A stretch of DNA of 64,000 nt, taken from positions 186,001 through 250,000 of the forward strand of contig NZ_CP095064.1 of assembly GCF_022921055.1 (NCBI RefSeq). The letters run 5' to 3'. The position numbers and the translations under genes were made by a program. Shown here one piece after another: positions 1 through 8,452 of this stretch. Source of the DNA: Hymenobacter volaticus. Its GTDB lineage: Bacteria > Bacteroidota > Bacteroidia > Cytophagales > Hymenobacteraceae. The notes beneath the pieces are model-generated. The model saw only the letters and a program-made list of their open reading frames with translations. It did not search any database and was not told the DNA's origin. The number at the start of each line of letters is the position of its first letter. The first letter of the stretch is position 1.

Positions 1-2
1 CC

Positions 3-404
3 CTACATAAGTACGTCGGCCACAGGGGTACTGTGCTCAAGGCGGCGAGTATAGAACACAAAGGTGGGTACCATCCAGAGGCCTATCCACCCGCACACGC
101 GATCGGTGGCGTCTACAAAAGCATCTCTGCTTCGGTCTGATGCAAACTTAGGCAGATGCGGTATATGCCTAGCCAGAGCGGAGAGGCAGATAAATACACC
201 GAGGACTCTGGATTTAGTAATGGGCAGGCGGGTAGGGGACCAGAGCAAGTTGGCTGTCGTGGATTTCATGCAGGGTGATGCTTGGTGCTCGCAGTTGTTG
301 CTATGGATAAGAGGAAGCAACTGCTCTATGAGCAACAACAGCCATCCTTCTCCTTCACACCTAAGCGATGAGGCAAAGCTAACGAAATAAACTTTGCACC
401 TCAA
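3..404 (-). CDS. Possible partial membrane protein at window edge
   Basis: An open frame of 133 codons runs off the left edge on the minus strand. It has two hydrophobic stretches (around residues 20-35 and 106-118, the latter WIGLWMVPTFVF) and could be the N-terminal part of a small membrane protein. I do not recognise a family. An overlapping plus-strand frame (64-390) looks less protein-like. Support is weak: no clear ribosome site and no homology that I can name, so it may be non-coding. Confidence 0.2.
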   Translation of the reverse strand: MRCKVYFVSFASSLRCEGEGWLLLLIEQLLPLIHSNNCEHQASPCMKSTTANLLWSPTRLPITKSRVLGVFICLSALARHIPHLPKFASDRSRDAFVDATDRVCGWIGLWMVPTFVFYTRRLEHSTPVADVLM

Positions 405-649
405 AGTACTTTCAATACTTTTGCTTGCCTATATTAATGCCTGGCGCTCCAATGGAGGACTTACTAAATGAAGGCTTACCGAATATAGATGAGTTACAAT
501 TACTAGATATCAAGAACGACGACACATCAGCCGATATTTCGCCTTATCCAATGCTATACCCGACGCTGGCTTCCGCACTAGATCAAAATATTGAAATTCA
601 TCCATTTTCATCATTCAAGCTTAAGGTCAGCTCAGATAATAATATTAAA

Positions 650-955
650 ATGAATAATAAATTACACGCTATTGTCTTAATAGCAATTATACTGCAATTT
701 CTAGGCGAAGAACTATTGTTTGAGATTGTAGCTCACATAACCCTTCCTTTAAGTAGGTCTTTATCTTATGTAATCCTATTAATTTGGTTTACACTAATTG
801 CATTAGCGTGTTATAAAGGCATGACTTATGAAAAAACAAATACAGACAAGTTGTTTTATGTTTTTTATTGCTGCCTTTTCATTTTAAGCCTCATCTACAC
901 AGGAAGGTATGCTTTAAATTGGCTATTGATAGATGACAAACAATTTTATAATTAA
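650..955 (+). CDS. Small multi-pass membrane protein, tandem family member 1
   Basis: Hypothetical 101-residue protein with about three hydrophobic helices (residues 6-22, 37-56 and 68-88). It is the first of four same-strand genes of similar size and layout. The shared signature is a helix ending in a short LxCYKGM-like motif (here LACYKGM), then a charged loop and a last helix. The frame stays open upstream to 425, which would add 75 residues without hydrophobic character. I prefer the start at 650 because the three neighbours are all 100-120 residues long. The gene is clearly AT-rich compared with the GC-rich genes later in the window. Function unknown. Confidence 0.55.
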   Translation: MNNKLHAIVLIAIILQFLGEELLFEIVAHITLPLSRSLSYVILLIWFTLIALACYKGMTYEKTNTDKLFYVFYCCLFILSLIYTGRYALNWLLIDDKQFYN

Positions 956-990
956 GGTGCTGGTTTAAATAGGCATCTATTTAGCGACAA

Positions 991-1344
991 ATGAAAATAC
1001 CTCTCTTATTACGTCTCTTCTACATCTGTATTTTTCCAATTATAGCAATATCTAGTTGTCTGCTATTCTTTGCAAATTTATTTTACTTCAACTATAGTTT
1101 TAATGTTATTAGCAAAGTGTCTCAGTACATAATCCTTGCTGTTTCTTATGCTGTACTAGCTTATTCGAGCCTTAGAGCCTACCCATATTTAAAATCTTTA
1201 GATGAATTTAAATTTCTTACTTCAGTCTATCTTAACATAAGTGGCTTTACTTTGCTCGCGCTGTTATTTTGCATTATACTCCTAGCTCTTAAAGTACTTC
1301 AGGCTGTTTTATTTAACGGCTTTCAAGGAATGTGGACTAATTGA
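991..1344 (+). CDS. Small multi-pass membrane protein, tandem family member 2
   Basis: Hypothetical 117-residue protein with four predicted membrane helices (about residues 6-30, 42-60, 76-97 and 98-110). It lies 35 bp after member 1 and 35 bp before member 3, so the genes are probably co-transcribed. It ends in GMWTN, and member 4 ends in GMWH, which supports common descent. The loop after the second helix is basic/polar as in its neighbours. AT-rich. No named family recognised; the repeated paralogue arrangement is the main clue. Possible roles such as immunity or envelope proteins are speculation. Confidence 0.6.
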   Translation: MKIPLLLRLFYICIFPIIAISSCLLFFANLFYFNYSFNVISKVSQYIILAVSYAVLAYSSLRAYPYLKSLDEFKFLTSVYLNISGFTLLALLFCIILLALKVLQAVLFNGFQGMWTN

Positions 1345-1379
1345 TGAAACATTGTTAATGGCCTTAATATTTAGGAATC

Positions 1380-1691
1380 ATGAAAACAATAATCTATAAA
1401 AGCATATTGCCTGTCTTTATAACAAGCAATGTTTTTATCTTTTTTGCAAAATATTTATTTATAGTAAAATTTATGGATGATTTCAGTATTACAATTCAAT
1501 ATTCATCCTATATAGTATGGAGTTTACTGCTTATCTATTTATGCTACTTAGGCTGCAATAACTCAAAAACGCACACGGATTTTTTGCTGCCCTTGTATCA
1601 ATATATGATGGGCTTTATAATGGTGATGTTGGCAACTGGATTATTGTTGATGGCAATGTTCGGTGGAGAACCAAACCCTTTCAAAACCTGA
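1380..1691 (+). CDS. Small multi-pass membrane protein, tandem family member 3
   Basis: Hypothetical 103-residue membrane protein with helices near residues 8-26, 40-58 and 72-96. It contains YLCYLGCNNSKTHTDFLL, which lines up with LACYKGMTYEKTNTDKLF of member 1 and FMCHKGMLFFKNKNKFLL of member 4, so it belongs to the same family. The C terminus (GGEPNPFKT) differs from the GMW endings of members 2 and 4. About 285 bp separate it from member 4; I see no convincing gene in that gap. AT-rich, function unknown. Confidence 0.6.
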   Translation: MKTIIYKSILPVFITSNVFIFFAKYLFIVKFMDDFSITIQYSSYIVWSLLLIYLCYLGCNNSKTHTDFLLPLYQYMMGFIMVMLATGLLLMAMFGGEPNPFKT

Positions 1692-1976
1692 TTGTCTGAC
1701 TTCTAAATTGATTTAATGACATTGATATCACTGACCTCTTTCGCGACACTAATCATCTTGATTTTTATAGCTATAACAGCCATAATCATCTTTTAAACTT
1801 ACCTATAATTCATGCTTATAACTGGTTTTGTTCCTTTCCATCGGGTGAAATAAAAACAGCTTATTCCCTTGCTTATCCCCAAAAAGTATGAGGCTCCTAC
1901 AATAGTCGAACTTACTAGTTAAGAACCTTTATCAGTGATGTTTATTCCCTTTAAAGTGTGTTTAAAATATCAGAAA

Positions 1977-2300
1977 ATGAACACTAAAACTGTTATAAAA
2001 AATACTTCCTATTGGATCTACGCTTTAGTATTATTTGCCAATCTTTATTTCACTATACCAATAATTAATGTATATAACAAACTTTTTACTAGTTCAACTC
2101 AATGCAGTGGGATAACATTATTCATTTTATGGTACTTGCTTTTGATTTTTATGTGCCACAAAGGAATGCTATTTTTCAAAAACAAAAATAAGTTTTTATT
2201 GATTATACATAAATCACTTTATTTTTTGACAGTTTTAATTCTGTCATTTACGGTAATCCTATGTTACCTTTTCTCAGGATCTTCAGGTATGTGGCATTAA
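1977..2300 (+). CDS. Small multi-pass membrane protein, tandem family member 4
   Basis: Hypothetical 107-residue membrane protein, last of the tandem array. Helices lie near residues 10-28, 44-60 and 74-98. The helix-loop motif FMCHKGMLFFKN matches the family pattern and the protein ends in GSSGMWH, like GMWTN of member 2. I chose the start at 1977 (MNTKTVIK) rather than an upstream ATG at 1935, because it gives the family length. AT-rich like the other members. The array is followed by a 170-bp gap and a convergent secreted-protein gene. Confidence 0.55.
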   Translation: MNTKTVIKNTSYWIYALVLFANLYFTIPIINVYNKLFTSSTQCSGITLFILWYLLLIFMCHKGMLFFKNKNKFLLIIHKSLYFLTVLILSFTVILCYLFSGSSGMWH

Positions 2301-2472
2301 TCAGTAAATTGTTGAAAAGTTAAAATAGCTAGATTGTATATGCGCTATCCCAATTGGCATTTATTGAACGTACCTTTAACAGCTGTCCAACCAGCATTTG
2401 CACTTGTTATTGATCTTCGGACGGGCCGATTTACATTCTAGTGAGGACGCTTGCAACACGTAACAGGGCTAT

Positions 2473-3108
2473 TCATCGCTGAGGCGGCGTTAGGATTGGT
2501 TTCGTCTGGTCGGCTTGCTGTACCTGCTCGTTTACAGCGTTGATTTCGTCCTGCATCTGCTGCATAGCGGCTTCGCGCTCGATGGAGACGGAATAGCGGT
2601 GCAGGTCTTTACCTGCCGCATCTACTTCGCCCGTTATCGTGACGATATAGTCTGGACTACTGCAGTAGAGGTCGAAAGGCGAAAAATGCGCAACTAGGGC
2701 ATTCGGATCTTGCGCAGGCACCACCTCAGGTTTCAGCATCACAAAGCCGGCCGCTACCAACTGCTTGCGCAGCTGTATCACGCACGCGGGGCTGCTGACG
2801 CGGTACACCAGCTCCTCCAGCAGCCGGCCATGGGCATCGGCGTGAAAGAGGAGGAAGGCATCCGTCGTCCTCGAGTAGAGTTTATAGGACGCGGGATTGC
2901 TGTCAATATCTGGGTCGTTTTCCCGCCACCGCACGCGTGCGAACCCCGCTTCTCGCAGCACCTTTTCCGACGCGATGGGTTGCCTGTTCTCCCCATGGAA
3001 ATTCTCCTGTGCGTTTTCGGCCACCACCAGCAGCTTTTTCAGTGACAGGAATTGCGCTTGTGCCCGGCCGGTAGCCAGCAGCAGTAAGGCGATAAGTAAG
3101 GTCTTCAT
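2473..3108 (-). CDS. Hypothetical secreted protein
   Basis: A 211-residue protein with a clear signal peptide: MKTLLIALLLLATGRAQAQ, with probable cleavage after AQA. The mature part is polar, has two cysteines about 50 residues apart and no membrane helix, so it is probably periplasmic or exported. The C terminus is rich in Gln and Glu and could be helical. I chose the internal Met (3108) since it gives a canonical signal peptide; an ATG at 3117 is an alternative. No domain recognised. GC content is higher than in the flanking AT-rich genes. Confidence 0.6.
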   Translation of the reverse strand: MKTLLIALLLLATGRAQAQFLSLKKLLVVAENAQENFHGENRQPIASEKVLREAGFARVRWRENDPDIDSNPASYKLYSRTTDAFLLFHADAHGRLLEELVYRVSSPACVIQLRKQLVAAGFVMLKPEVVPAQDPNALVAHFSPFDLYCSSPDYIVTITGEVDAAGKDLHRYSVSIEREAAMQQMQDEINAVNEQVQQADQTKPILTPPQR

Positions 3109-3117
3109 GGCTGTCAT

Positions 3118-3571
3118 CAGAACTATAAATTACCCCAACGCGTCAGTCAAAACATCTTCCACGCGGTGCAGCTCTGGTTCCAGAGAGGCACCGTCCCTCG
3201 GCAAAATAGCACGTAGGGCGCAGCGGGCAAGCGGCTATAAGCTGCCACTTTTTCGGGGTGAGTCCGATAGCACAAGTAGCTGTTGTACATCTAAAAGGAA
3301 CATATTAGCAGCCAGTAGGCTGTGAATAGATGCTTTTTCTACCACCAGCTCACTTAGTTCGTCAACCTACTAAGCTGGAGCGAGACTTCTGCAACTGCCA
3401 TGATTCATTTATGGACACCTTATAATAGAGCGTTTACAAAATGTCCAGAGTACAGACTTACGATGTTTGGCTTTTAGAAGCTGATAATACTCGGGTACAA
3501 GCGTTAATCAGAATAGAATGAAAGCTTGCTAAGTTATATAAGCGTTGTTTAAAGCAAGCAGATGCTTTTAC
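3118..3571. other. Intergenic stretch, no gene recognised
   Basis: About 450 bp between the secreted-protein start and the hairpin after the DUF262 gene. Open frames here are short and have no protein-like features. It should hold the promoter of the minus-strand secreted gene, but I could not point to a convincing element. Confidence 0.4.
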
Positions 3572-3610
3572 ATAATAGTGCCTTAACTTATTCAGTTAAG
3601 GCACTATTAT
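3572..3610 (-). terminator. Hairpin terminator after the FRG/DUF262 operon
   Basis: A perfect 17-bp inverted repeat (3572-3588 with 3594-3610) with a 5-nt loop begins 2 bp beyond the DUF262 stop codon. It has no long T-run, but its place and strength fit a transcription terminator for the minus-strand pair. Confidence 0.6.
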
Positions 3611-3612
3611 AC

Positions 3613-4818
3613 TTACTTTTTCTTTGCAGGTTTAGAAGTGCTACTACCCCTAACAAATTGATCAATATAAAAAGCAAAGCCTTTTTCGATTGCAGTATAC
3701 GCACTTACCAAACCGCTTTGATCGTTAGGATTTCTTAAGCCATTTTGATATTGCTCGTAATTGACAACCCTAACCATATATAATAATTGCCTACTGATAG
3801 AATCTTTTTTATCGATAAGTCTTGTATCATTCTTAATAATTTCCAAATTTTCGCTTGGAAGATCTATCAAAAACAGACCTTTTGATTGACTTTTCTGTAT
3901 TTTAATAAATTCTAATCTTGCTGACTCAAACAAAAATATGAATTCCCTTAAAATCTTGTAGTCATTTTGATGATTTTTAAATAGCCAATAATAAACTGGT
4001 ATTACGCCAGATGTCTTTAATAAAAGGTCTTTTTCCTCAAATGCTTCATGCATAAGTGCAAGAATAGAATTTACTCTTTTTTCAGCTGAATCAAAGTTAG
4101 ACGATTCTGCTTCCTTGGCCTCAGATACAAATCTATCCAAATCAATTTTCTTTATATTAACAAACTTACCTCTGAATTCTATAAGAAGTAATTTTGCAGC
4201 TGTGTTAAGATCCTGCGCTCTAGCTATGTTAAATTTAATGTTTTTCTTGAAGAAATAATGATTAGAAATATCCTGTATTAGCTTTGGAACTAACCCTTCC
4301 ATTGCGTTTCTTAACTCAGAACCAGTCAAAGGTTTACTTTTATTTAATCTGACAAATAATTCGTTGATCATTCCTTCTTGGTCAGTAATTACACTCATGA
4401 CATTAAGAGGGAAATTGTCAAAATTATTGGCAATCCTAGGAAACTTTACTTTTAGATCCTTATATGTAAGACCTCCTAATTCAACTGTAGGGTCATCCAT
4501 GTATACAAAATCGTTGTTAAGAGCGATTTTATTGTCAATAAAATCGAATAATGCTTCCAACCTCTGCTTTCCATCAATTATAGCATAAGACTTTCGGCTT
4601 GGATTTAAATCAAGACCATTAGAATTACCAAAAGTAAAATCAGCAACGTATATTTTTGGAATATCAAACTTGTTAATTACCGAATCAATTAGAAAGGCTT
4701 TGTCCCTATCACTCCACAATTGCCCTTTACGTTGATAGAGAGGCTCAAAATCAATTTGATCCTTTTCCATGTGCCACCAACTTATATTTTTACCATCGAA
4801 GCTTCTTACTACAAACAT
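3613..4818 (-). CDS. DUF262 domain protein (GmrSD N-domain/ParB-like fold)
   Basis: A 401-residue protein with an N-terminal DUF262 domain. Visible signatures are the opening YQRKGQLWSDRDKAFLIDSV (about residues 28-47) and IDGKQRLEALFDFI (about 80-93), equivalent to the DGQQR motif of this family. DUF262 proteins are related to ParB/Srx folds and occur in GmrSD-type restriction and other defence systems, where they may hydrolyse nucleotides. No DUF1524 HNH nuclease domain is visible at the C terminus, so it is not a full GmrSD enzyme. The start codon shares one base with the stop of the upstream FRG gene (TAATG), indicating translational coupling. AT-rich, ending in a Lys-rich tail. Target unknown. 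Confidence 0.8.
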   Translation of the reverse strand: MFVVRSFDGKNISWWHMEKDQIDFEPLYQRKGQLWSDRDKAFLIDSVINKFDIPKIYVADFTFGNSNGLDLNPSRKSYAIIDGKQRLEALFDFIDNKIALNNDFVYMDDPTVELGGLTYKDLKVKFPRIANNFDNFPLNVMSVITDQEGMINELFVRLNKSKPLTGSELRNAMEGLVPKLIQDISNHYFFKKNIKFNIARAQDLNTAAKLLLIEFRGKFVNIKKIDLDRFVSEAKEAESSNFDSAEKRVNSILALMHEAFEEKDLLLKTSGVIPVYYWLFKNHQNDYKILREFIFLFESARLEFIKIQKSQSKGLFLIDLPSENLEIIKNDTRLIDKKDSISRQLLYMVRVVNYEQYQNGLRNPNDQSGLVSAYTAIEKGFAFYIDQFVRGSSTSKPAKKK

Positions 4819-5639
4819 TACACACGAAATTTAAAAAAACGTTTGAGTTCGGTTGCAAGTCCAGATAGATCTGGGAATATTACAGAATCAGTTATTCCAA
4901 TTGAAATTAGAGAAGTAAGTAGAGGCTCAATATCTTTAATTTCAATATAGAAGCATTGAAGCGTATTTGGGTTGAACCCACCTTCTATTGCAACTGTTTC
5001 CATAGGTTTTCTATTCTTTCCGAAAACAGAGAACACCCCTCTTTGCGCTACAATTCTAGCACTGTTATATGTTCCGAACATGCAGACTGGATCATTCTTC
5101 ATCAGTTCAAAACTTGTTCTGGGTTCGTATGCAGTTAAATGCTTACTCTCTAAGGATAGAATACCTCCTGTATATGTATTATCACTAAGAACTGCTCTAT
5201 TCCATAATACAGGATCTAGTACCCAAACATTAACATCTGTAGCATATACTGTCTCACCCTTAACTCTTTTAGTAACTGCTGAGGTCAAAGCAAAATATAG
5301 AGCTACAAATGGGTTTTCTGTCCAATCCAGTAATCTGCTTGGAATACCGAAATGCTGAATATAAAATAGAATTTCCCACTCTTTTATAAAATTAGTTGAC
5401 ACATATGGTACTGACCTTTGATTGAATCTGTCAATGATTTTGCCTTCTAGCTCAAGTAACTCTTCATTATTTGTAATTGAGGGGTGCCTATGAAGGCTTG
5501 GAGCTAAGGTGTAATCTGTAGAACCAGAACCTCTATACCATAATATCCTGTCTTCTGAGAGTGGTAATAACTCTTCTATCTTCTCTGTAAAGTCTTTCAG
5601 AGTTTCTATTTTGTGTTTAGCTAGTGCCTTTTTCGCCAT
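4818..5639 (-). CDS. FRG domain protein
   Basis: A 273-residue protein with an FRG domain. The family's (F/Y)RG motif is seen as LWYRGSGSTDYTLAPS near residues 33-48, followed by FYIQHFGIPSRLLDWTENP, the second conserved block (HxGxPTRLLDWT-like). FRG domains are of unknown biochemical function but are frequent in accessory islands. I chose the start MAKKALAKHK at 5639 since the in-frame extension to 5720 has no family features. It overlaps the downstream DUF262 gene by one base, so the two form one operon and probably one system. AT-rich and separated by long gaps from other genes. Confidence 0.75.
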   Translation of the reverse strand: MAKKALAKHKIETLKDFTEKIEELLPLSEDRILWYRGSGSTDYTLAPSLHRHPSITNNEELLELEGKIIDRFNQRSVPYVSTNFIKEWEILFYIQHFGIPSRLLDWTENPFVALYFALTSAVTKRVKGETVYATDVNVWVLDPVLWNRAVLSDNTYTGGILSLESKHLTAYEPRTSFELMKNDPVCMFGTYNSARIVAQRGVFSVFGKNRKPMETVAIEGGFNPNTLQCFYIEIKDIEPLLTSLISIGITDSVIFPDLSGLATELKRFFKFRV

Positions 5640-5720
5640 TAGTATTTTGAAATAGATTGAATTTGAATTAGTAAAGCTTCTGGCTATCGGCGTACTACTA
5701 TAGTTAGCTAGGCTCAACAC

Positions 5721-6404
5721 TCGTCTAAAGGTGGAAAAGGCAAAGAGCAGTTCCTAGCACCATTGGCACAAAATCCTTTGCCCTTTTAAAACTGGGACCA
5801 CTCTAGATTGAATGAGCATGCTTAGTTCTGTTAATATCAAAAGCCAGTTGATATGTGTGCCATCCTAGTAAATGGTGTTCCTAGTATGTCACAAACAGTG
5901 CAGTGCTGTTATTAGTGGTCGTTTGGCGTGATACTAGACCTTGCCTACCACTTCGTGTTGTAAGAAGGTAGGAGATCACCTTAAGATGGGAGTCGATTAC
6001 CTCTGAGATAGGAGCAGGTAACAACGTGTGCTTGCGTCATTATTCTGGTAAGAACATCAGGAAAAGGGTCAGCAAGTACGCCTACACGCCGCTGGCACCG
6101 GTCACAGGGAGAGACGAACGATCGTCTTGGTAAACCGCATTCCGAATTCCCACCGTGCGATCAGACAAACCAAAAATCCAAAAAGAAAAAATTTAGGTAT
6201 GCAAGTCTTCCTTGTCGTAGCTAAGTCAGCAACCAAAGCCAAGGAAATTATAAGTTATGATAAGACTTAATTAGCGAAGTTAGATTTTGCCACTTGGTTA
6301 TGATAAACCTTAAGTATAGAGTCTAACCCATTATGCGGTGTGCTTCACTATCTTGGCAACTCTGTCTTACTTCCTTTTTCTCAGCATCCACATCCCTCTA
6401 TTTC
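5721..6404. other. Intergenic stretch, nothing recognised
   Basis: About 680 bp with mixed composition and frequent stops in all frames. It must contain the promoter of the FRG/DUF262 operon and of the small gene at 6405. I saw no RNA gene, repeat array or remnant that I could name. Confidence 0.4.
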
Positions 6405-6626
6405 ATGGCCAACCTCGACCTTTCCAAGCTGCAAGAGTTACTCCAGAATGCGGAAGCCAACGAAACCCTGCTGCAGCAGGTGCGCAAGAATATGAATCAA
6501 GTGGAGGTACTGTTAGGCGAGATCAGTCAGATGCTGGAGCCCGGCTACACGCCTGCTAAAAAGGAGCGCCAGCCCAAGGCCACCGGTACCGGCAAAGGTC
6601 CTGGACGCCCCAAGAAGAACGCGTAA
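6405..6626 (+). CDS. Small helical protein with AT-hook-like tail
   Basis: A 73-residue protein that starts MANLDLSKLQELLQNAEANE. The first 45 residues look like an amphipathic or coiled-coil helix. The C terminus is basic and ends in GTGKGPGRPKKNA, which resembles an AT-hook (GRP core flanked by basic residues) and suggests minor-groove DNA binding. A longer frame exists from 6333, but the extension is poorly protein-like. Family not identified; a small nucleoid- or plasmid-associated protein is an inference. The next gene begins 14 bp later. Confidence 0.55.
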   Translation: MANLDLSKLQELLQNAEANETLLQQVRKNMNQVEVLLGEISQMLEPGYTPAKKERQPKATGTGKGPGRPKKNA

Positions 6627-6640
6627 CCTCCCGCTTACAA

Positions 6641-6859
6641 ATGCGTCCCTGTCACGCTGCTGGGTCGGCCCACCGTTTGGTCCTGGTTAGCATTATCATA
6701 ACAACCCTCCTAGCGGGCTGTAGCTACGAGTCGTGGCGCGGTAAGCATGGAAGCGGCTATAACATGGGCATCGCGGTCGAGCCAGCCGTCTTAACTATGA
6801 CAGTCATCGGAATAGGGCTGATGAGCTATTGGCTGTGGCGTCGCAGGAAGAAGCGATAG
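6641..6859 (+). CDS. Small putative lipoprotein with C-terminal membrane helix
   Basis: A 72-residue protein. Residues 13-27 end in a lipobox-like LLAGC, so it may be lipidated at Cys 27. A second hydrophobic segment near residues 48-65 (VLTMTVIGIGLMSYWLW) is followed by the basic tail RRRKKR, which would keep the C terminus in the cytoplasm. It lies 14 bp after the AT-hook-like gene on the same strand. No family recognised. Confidence 0.4.
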   Translation: MRPCHAAGSAHRLVLVSIIITTLLAGCSYESWRGKHGSGYNMGIAVEPAVLTMTVIGIGLMSYWLWRRRKKR

Positions 6860-6944
6860 CCCCCTTCTCTAAACCTGGTCTATAGCCTATCTAACTGAGC
6901 GTGGCTCCTACCAGCTAAGCTAATACCGCTGTATTGAGTTGGTA

Positions 6945-7181
6945 TTATTTCCTTTCCATATAAAAGTTACATTCTAAGACCGCTCCTGCTTTGAATGTAA
7001 CTGGGCTACCGTCGAGGCGCGAGCTTACCTTACCAAATGAAAGTAATATGTAGGATTGAATGGTCTTCGGCGGCACTTCAGGGAGGGGTAAGCGAACGTG
7101 CTGCTGGAACTGTTGCCCGCTCACCTCAAATTGTGTGAAGTTGCAACGCGTTTGCGTTGAGCTAACTACATTAACTCCTCG
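6945..7181 (-). pseudogene. Open fragment without start codon
   Basis: Reading the minus strand back from a TAA at 6945-6947 gives about 79 codons of protein-like sequence, including FEVSGQQFQQHVRLPLPEVP and SRLDGSPVTFKAGAVLECN. It alternates hydrophobic and polar residues as in a beta-rich domain. No ATG or plausible alternative start is present before an in-frame TAG at 7182-7184. I take it as the 3' remnant of a decayed gene. Family unknown. Confidence 0.35.
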
Positions 7182-7742
7182 CTAATAACTAGAATTCTGC
7201 AAGGGTCTGCCTACATCTTCTCAAAAACAGACCGAACGAAGCGCGAACGTATTGTCCGCAGAGGTAGTCAGGGCGCAATAGCCACGGCACGGGCAAGGAT
7301 AGTAGCCATAAACACAAACTCCGAGAGGCGTAAGCGATACGTTCCTAATCCGTAAGCTGCTTTTTGCCTTGCATACTCTCTCTACGAACGCACCCAAATG
7401 CAGGCCTACTGGTACTGCAACAATTACGGTCGTTTAAGAAGCTCATCCTTATGGAGTATTTGATGTACTTAGTTCATGAAACCAGCTCAATAGGCTCAAT
7501 CAGGACTGTAGAGCGGACTTTTTGGCTTGTAAGCGCACCCAATTGCGTTTCACTCAAAGCACATTACCTGAAGAACAAGATTGTAAATCTATACCATCCA
7601 GCTATAACCTTTTAAAAGACATTTCTAGGATTATGCCACTGGTAAGAGTCTACGGAGAAAAAATGTATAGCTGCTTTTTAGTTTCTACAATAGCTGAAGT
7701 CAGAAGCGCAAAATTAGAAGAAGCCATTCTGTGAGGCCAGTT
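7182..7742. other. Intergenic stretch, short open frames only
   Basis: Roughly 560 bp. Short plus-strand frames at 7364-7615 and 7522-7734 overlap each other and have no recognisable features, so I do not call them genes. Confidence 0.35.
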
Positions 7743-7758
7743 TCAGTGCTGGTACTGA
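7743..7758. repeat. Dispersed palindrome, copy 1
   Basis: TCAGTGCTGGTACTGA, one of six intergenic copies of a TCAGTGnTnGCACTGA-like palindrome in this window. It lies 57 bp before the gene at 7815. Confidence 0.5.
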
Positions 7759-7814
7759 TGCGGTGCGCTCGTTAAAAAGGCAGTATTGGGGAATACCCCA
7801 ACACCTCCTTATGC

Positions 7815-8441
7815 ATGGCACTTACCTTGCTTGAGCGGTTCAATTTCAACACAGACTTTATAAAAATCGGCGCGCCCAATCAGTTCGACCGGTTCATCGC
7901 TCCCACCTCTATCACCATTCACAACACGACCAAAGCCGACTGCAGCGTCAAAACTCTCATGCATGCGCGGTATCTAAAGGGACCCAAGGCCGAGCAAATC
8001 GATGAATCGTGTACAACAACTCAAAGCCGCCAAGTGCATTTCCAGGGATTCTTAAAGCAAACTCTAACCTACAAAACGGCAATTCATCCATATAACTTTT
8101 TTAGGGAACCCATGGGAACGGTAATAAAAAACCTCGCGATTGAAGTTTCCGCGCAAGCAAAAAACCTGAAAACCATCTTGCTTGAAGGGCGAGATGTTAC
8201 AAATAATAAGGTATTCAACGGAACGAAGTGGTTAGTCAACTTTGATGAGTTCACCACGCAGGATCATGATTTGGATGTATACATTCTCATGGACGGTGAT
8301 CCTGGCTCAACGGCCACCATCACGGTTACAGGTATTGGGCTGAAGCCAGCGAGCACAAGTGACAAAAAAGCTTTCGGACCCAACGGTTACACCTACTATA
8401 TGAAAGAAATCAATACTGATGCCGATAACAGGAGTTTTTAA
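7815..8441 (+). CDS. Hypothetical protein, possible structural/beta-rich
   Basis: A 208-residue protein with no signal peptide or membrane helix. The second half alternates hydrophobic and polar residues (LDVYILMDGDPGSTATITVTGIG near residues 153-175), typical of beta-sandwich folds. It lies 11 bp before a secreted beta-rich protein on the same strand, so the two are probably one operon. I do not recognise the family. Length and composition would suit a cytoplasmic or secreted accessory protein, but no function can be given. Confidence 0.6.
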   Translation: MALTLLERFNFNTDFIKIGAPNQFDRFIAPTSITIHNTTKADCSVKTLMHARYLKGPKAEQIDESCTTTQSRQVHFQGFLKQTLTYKTAIHPYNFFREPMGTVIKNLAIEVSAQAKNLKTILLEGRDVTNNKVFNGTKWLVNFDEFTTQDHDLDVYILMDGDPGSTATITVTGIGLKPASTSDKKAFGPNGYTYYMKEINTDADNRSF

Positions 8442-8452
8442 AAGACTTTCCT

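Noticed and set aside
3613..4818. Complete GmrSD type IV restriction enzyme
   Set aside because: Only the DUF262 part is visible; no DUF1524/HNH motif at the C terminus.
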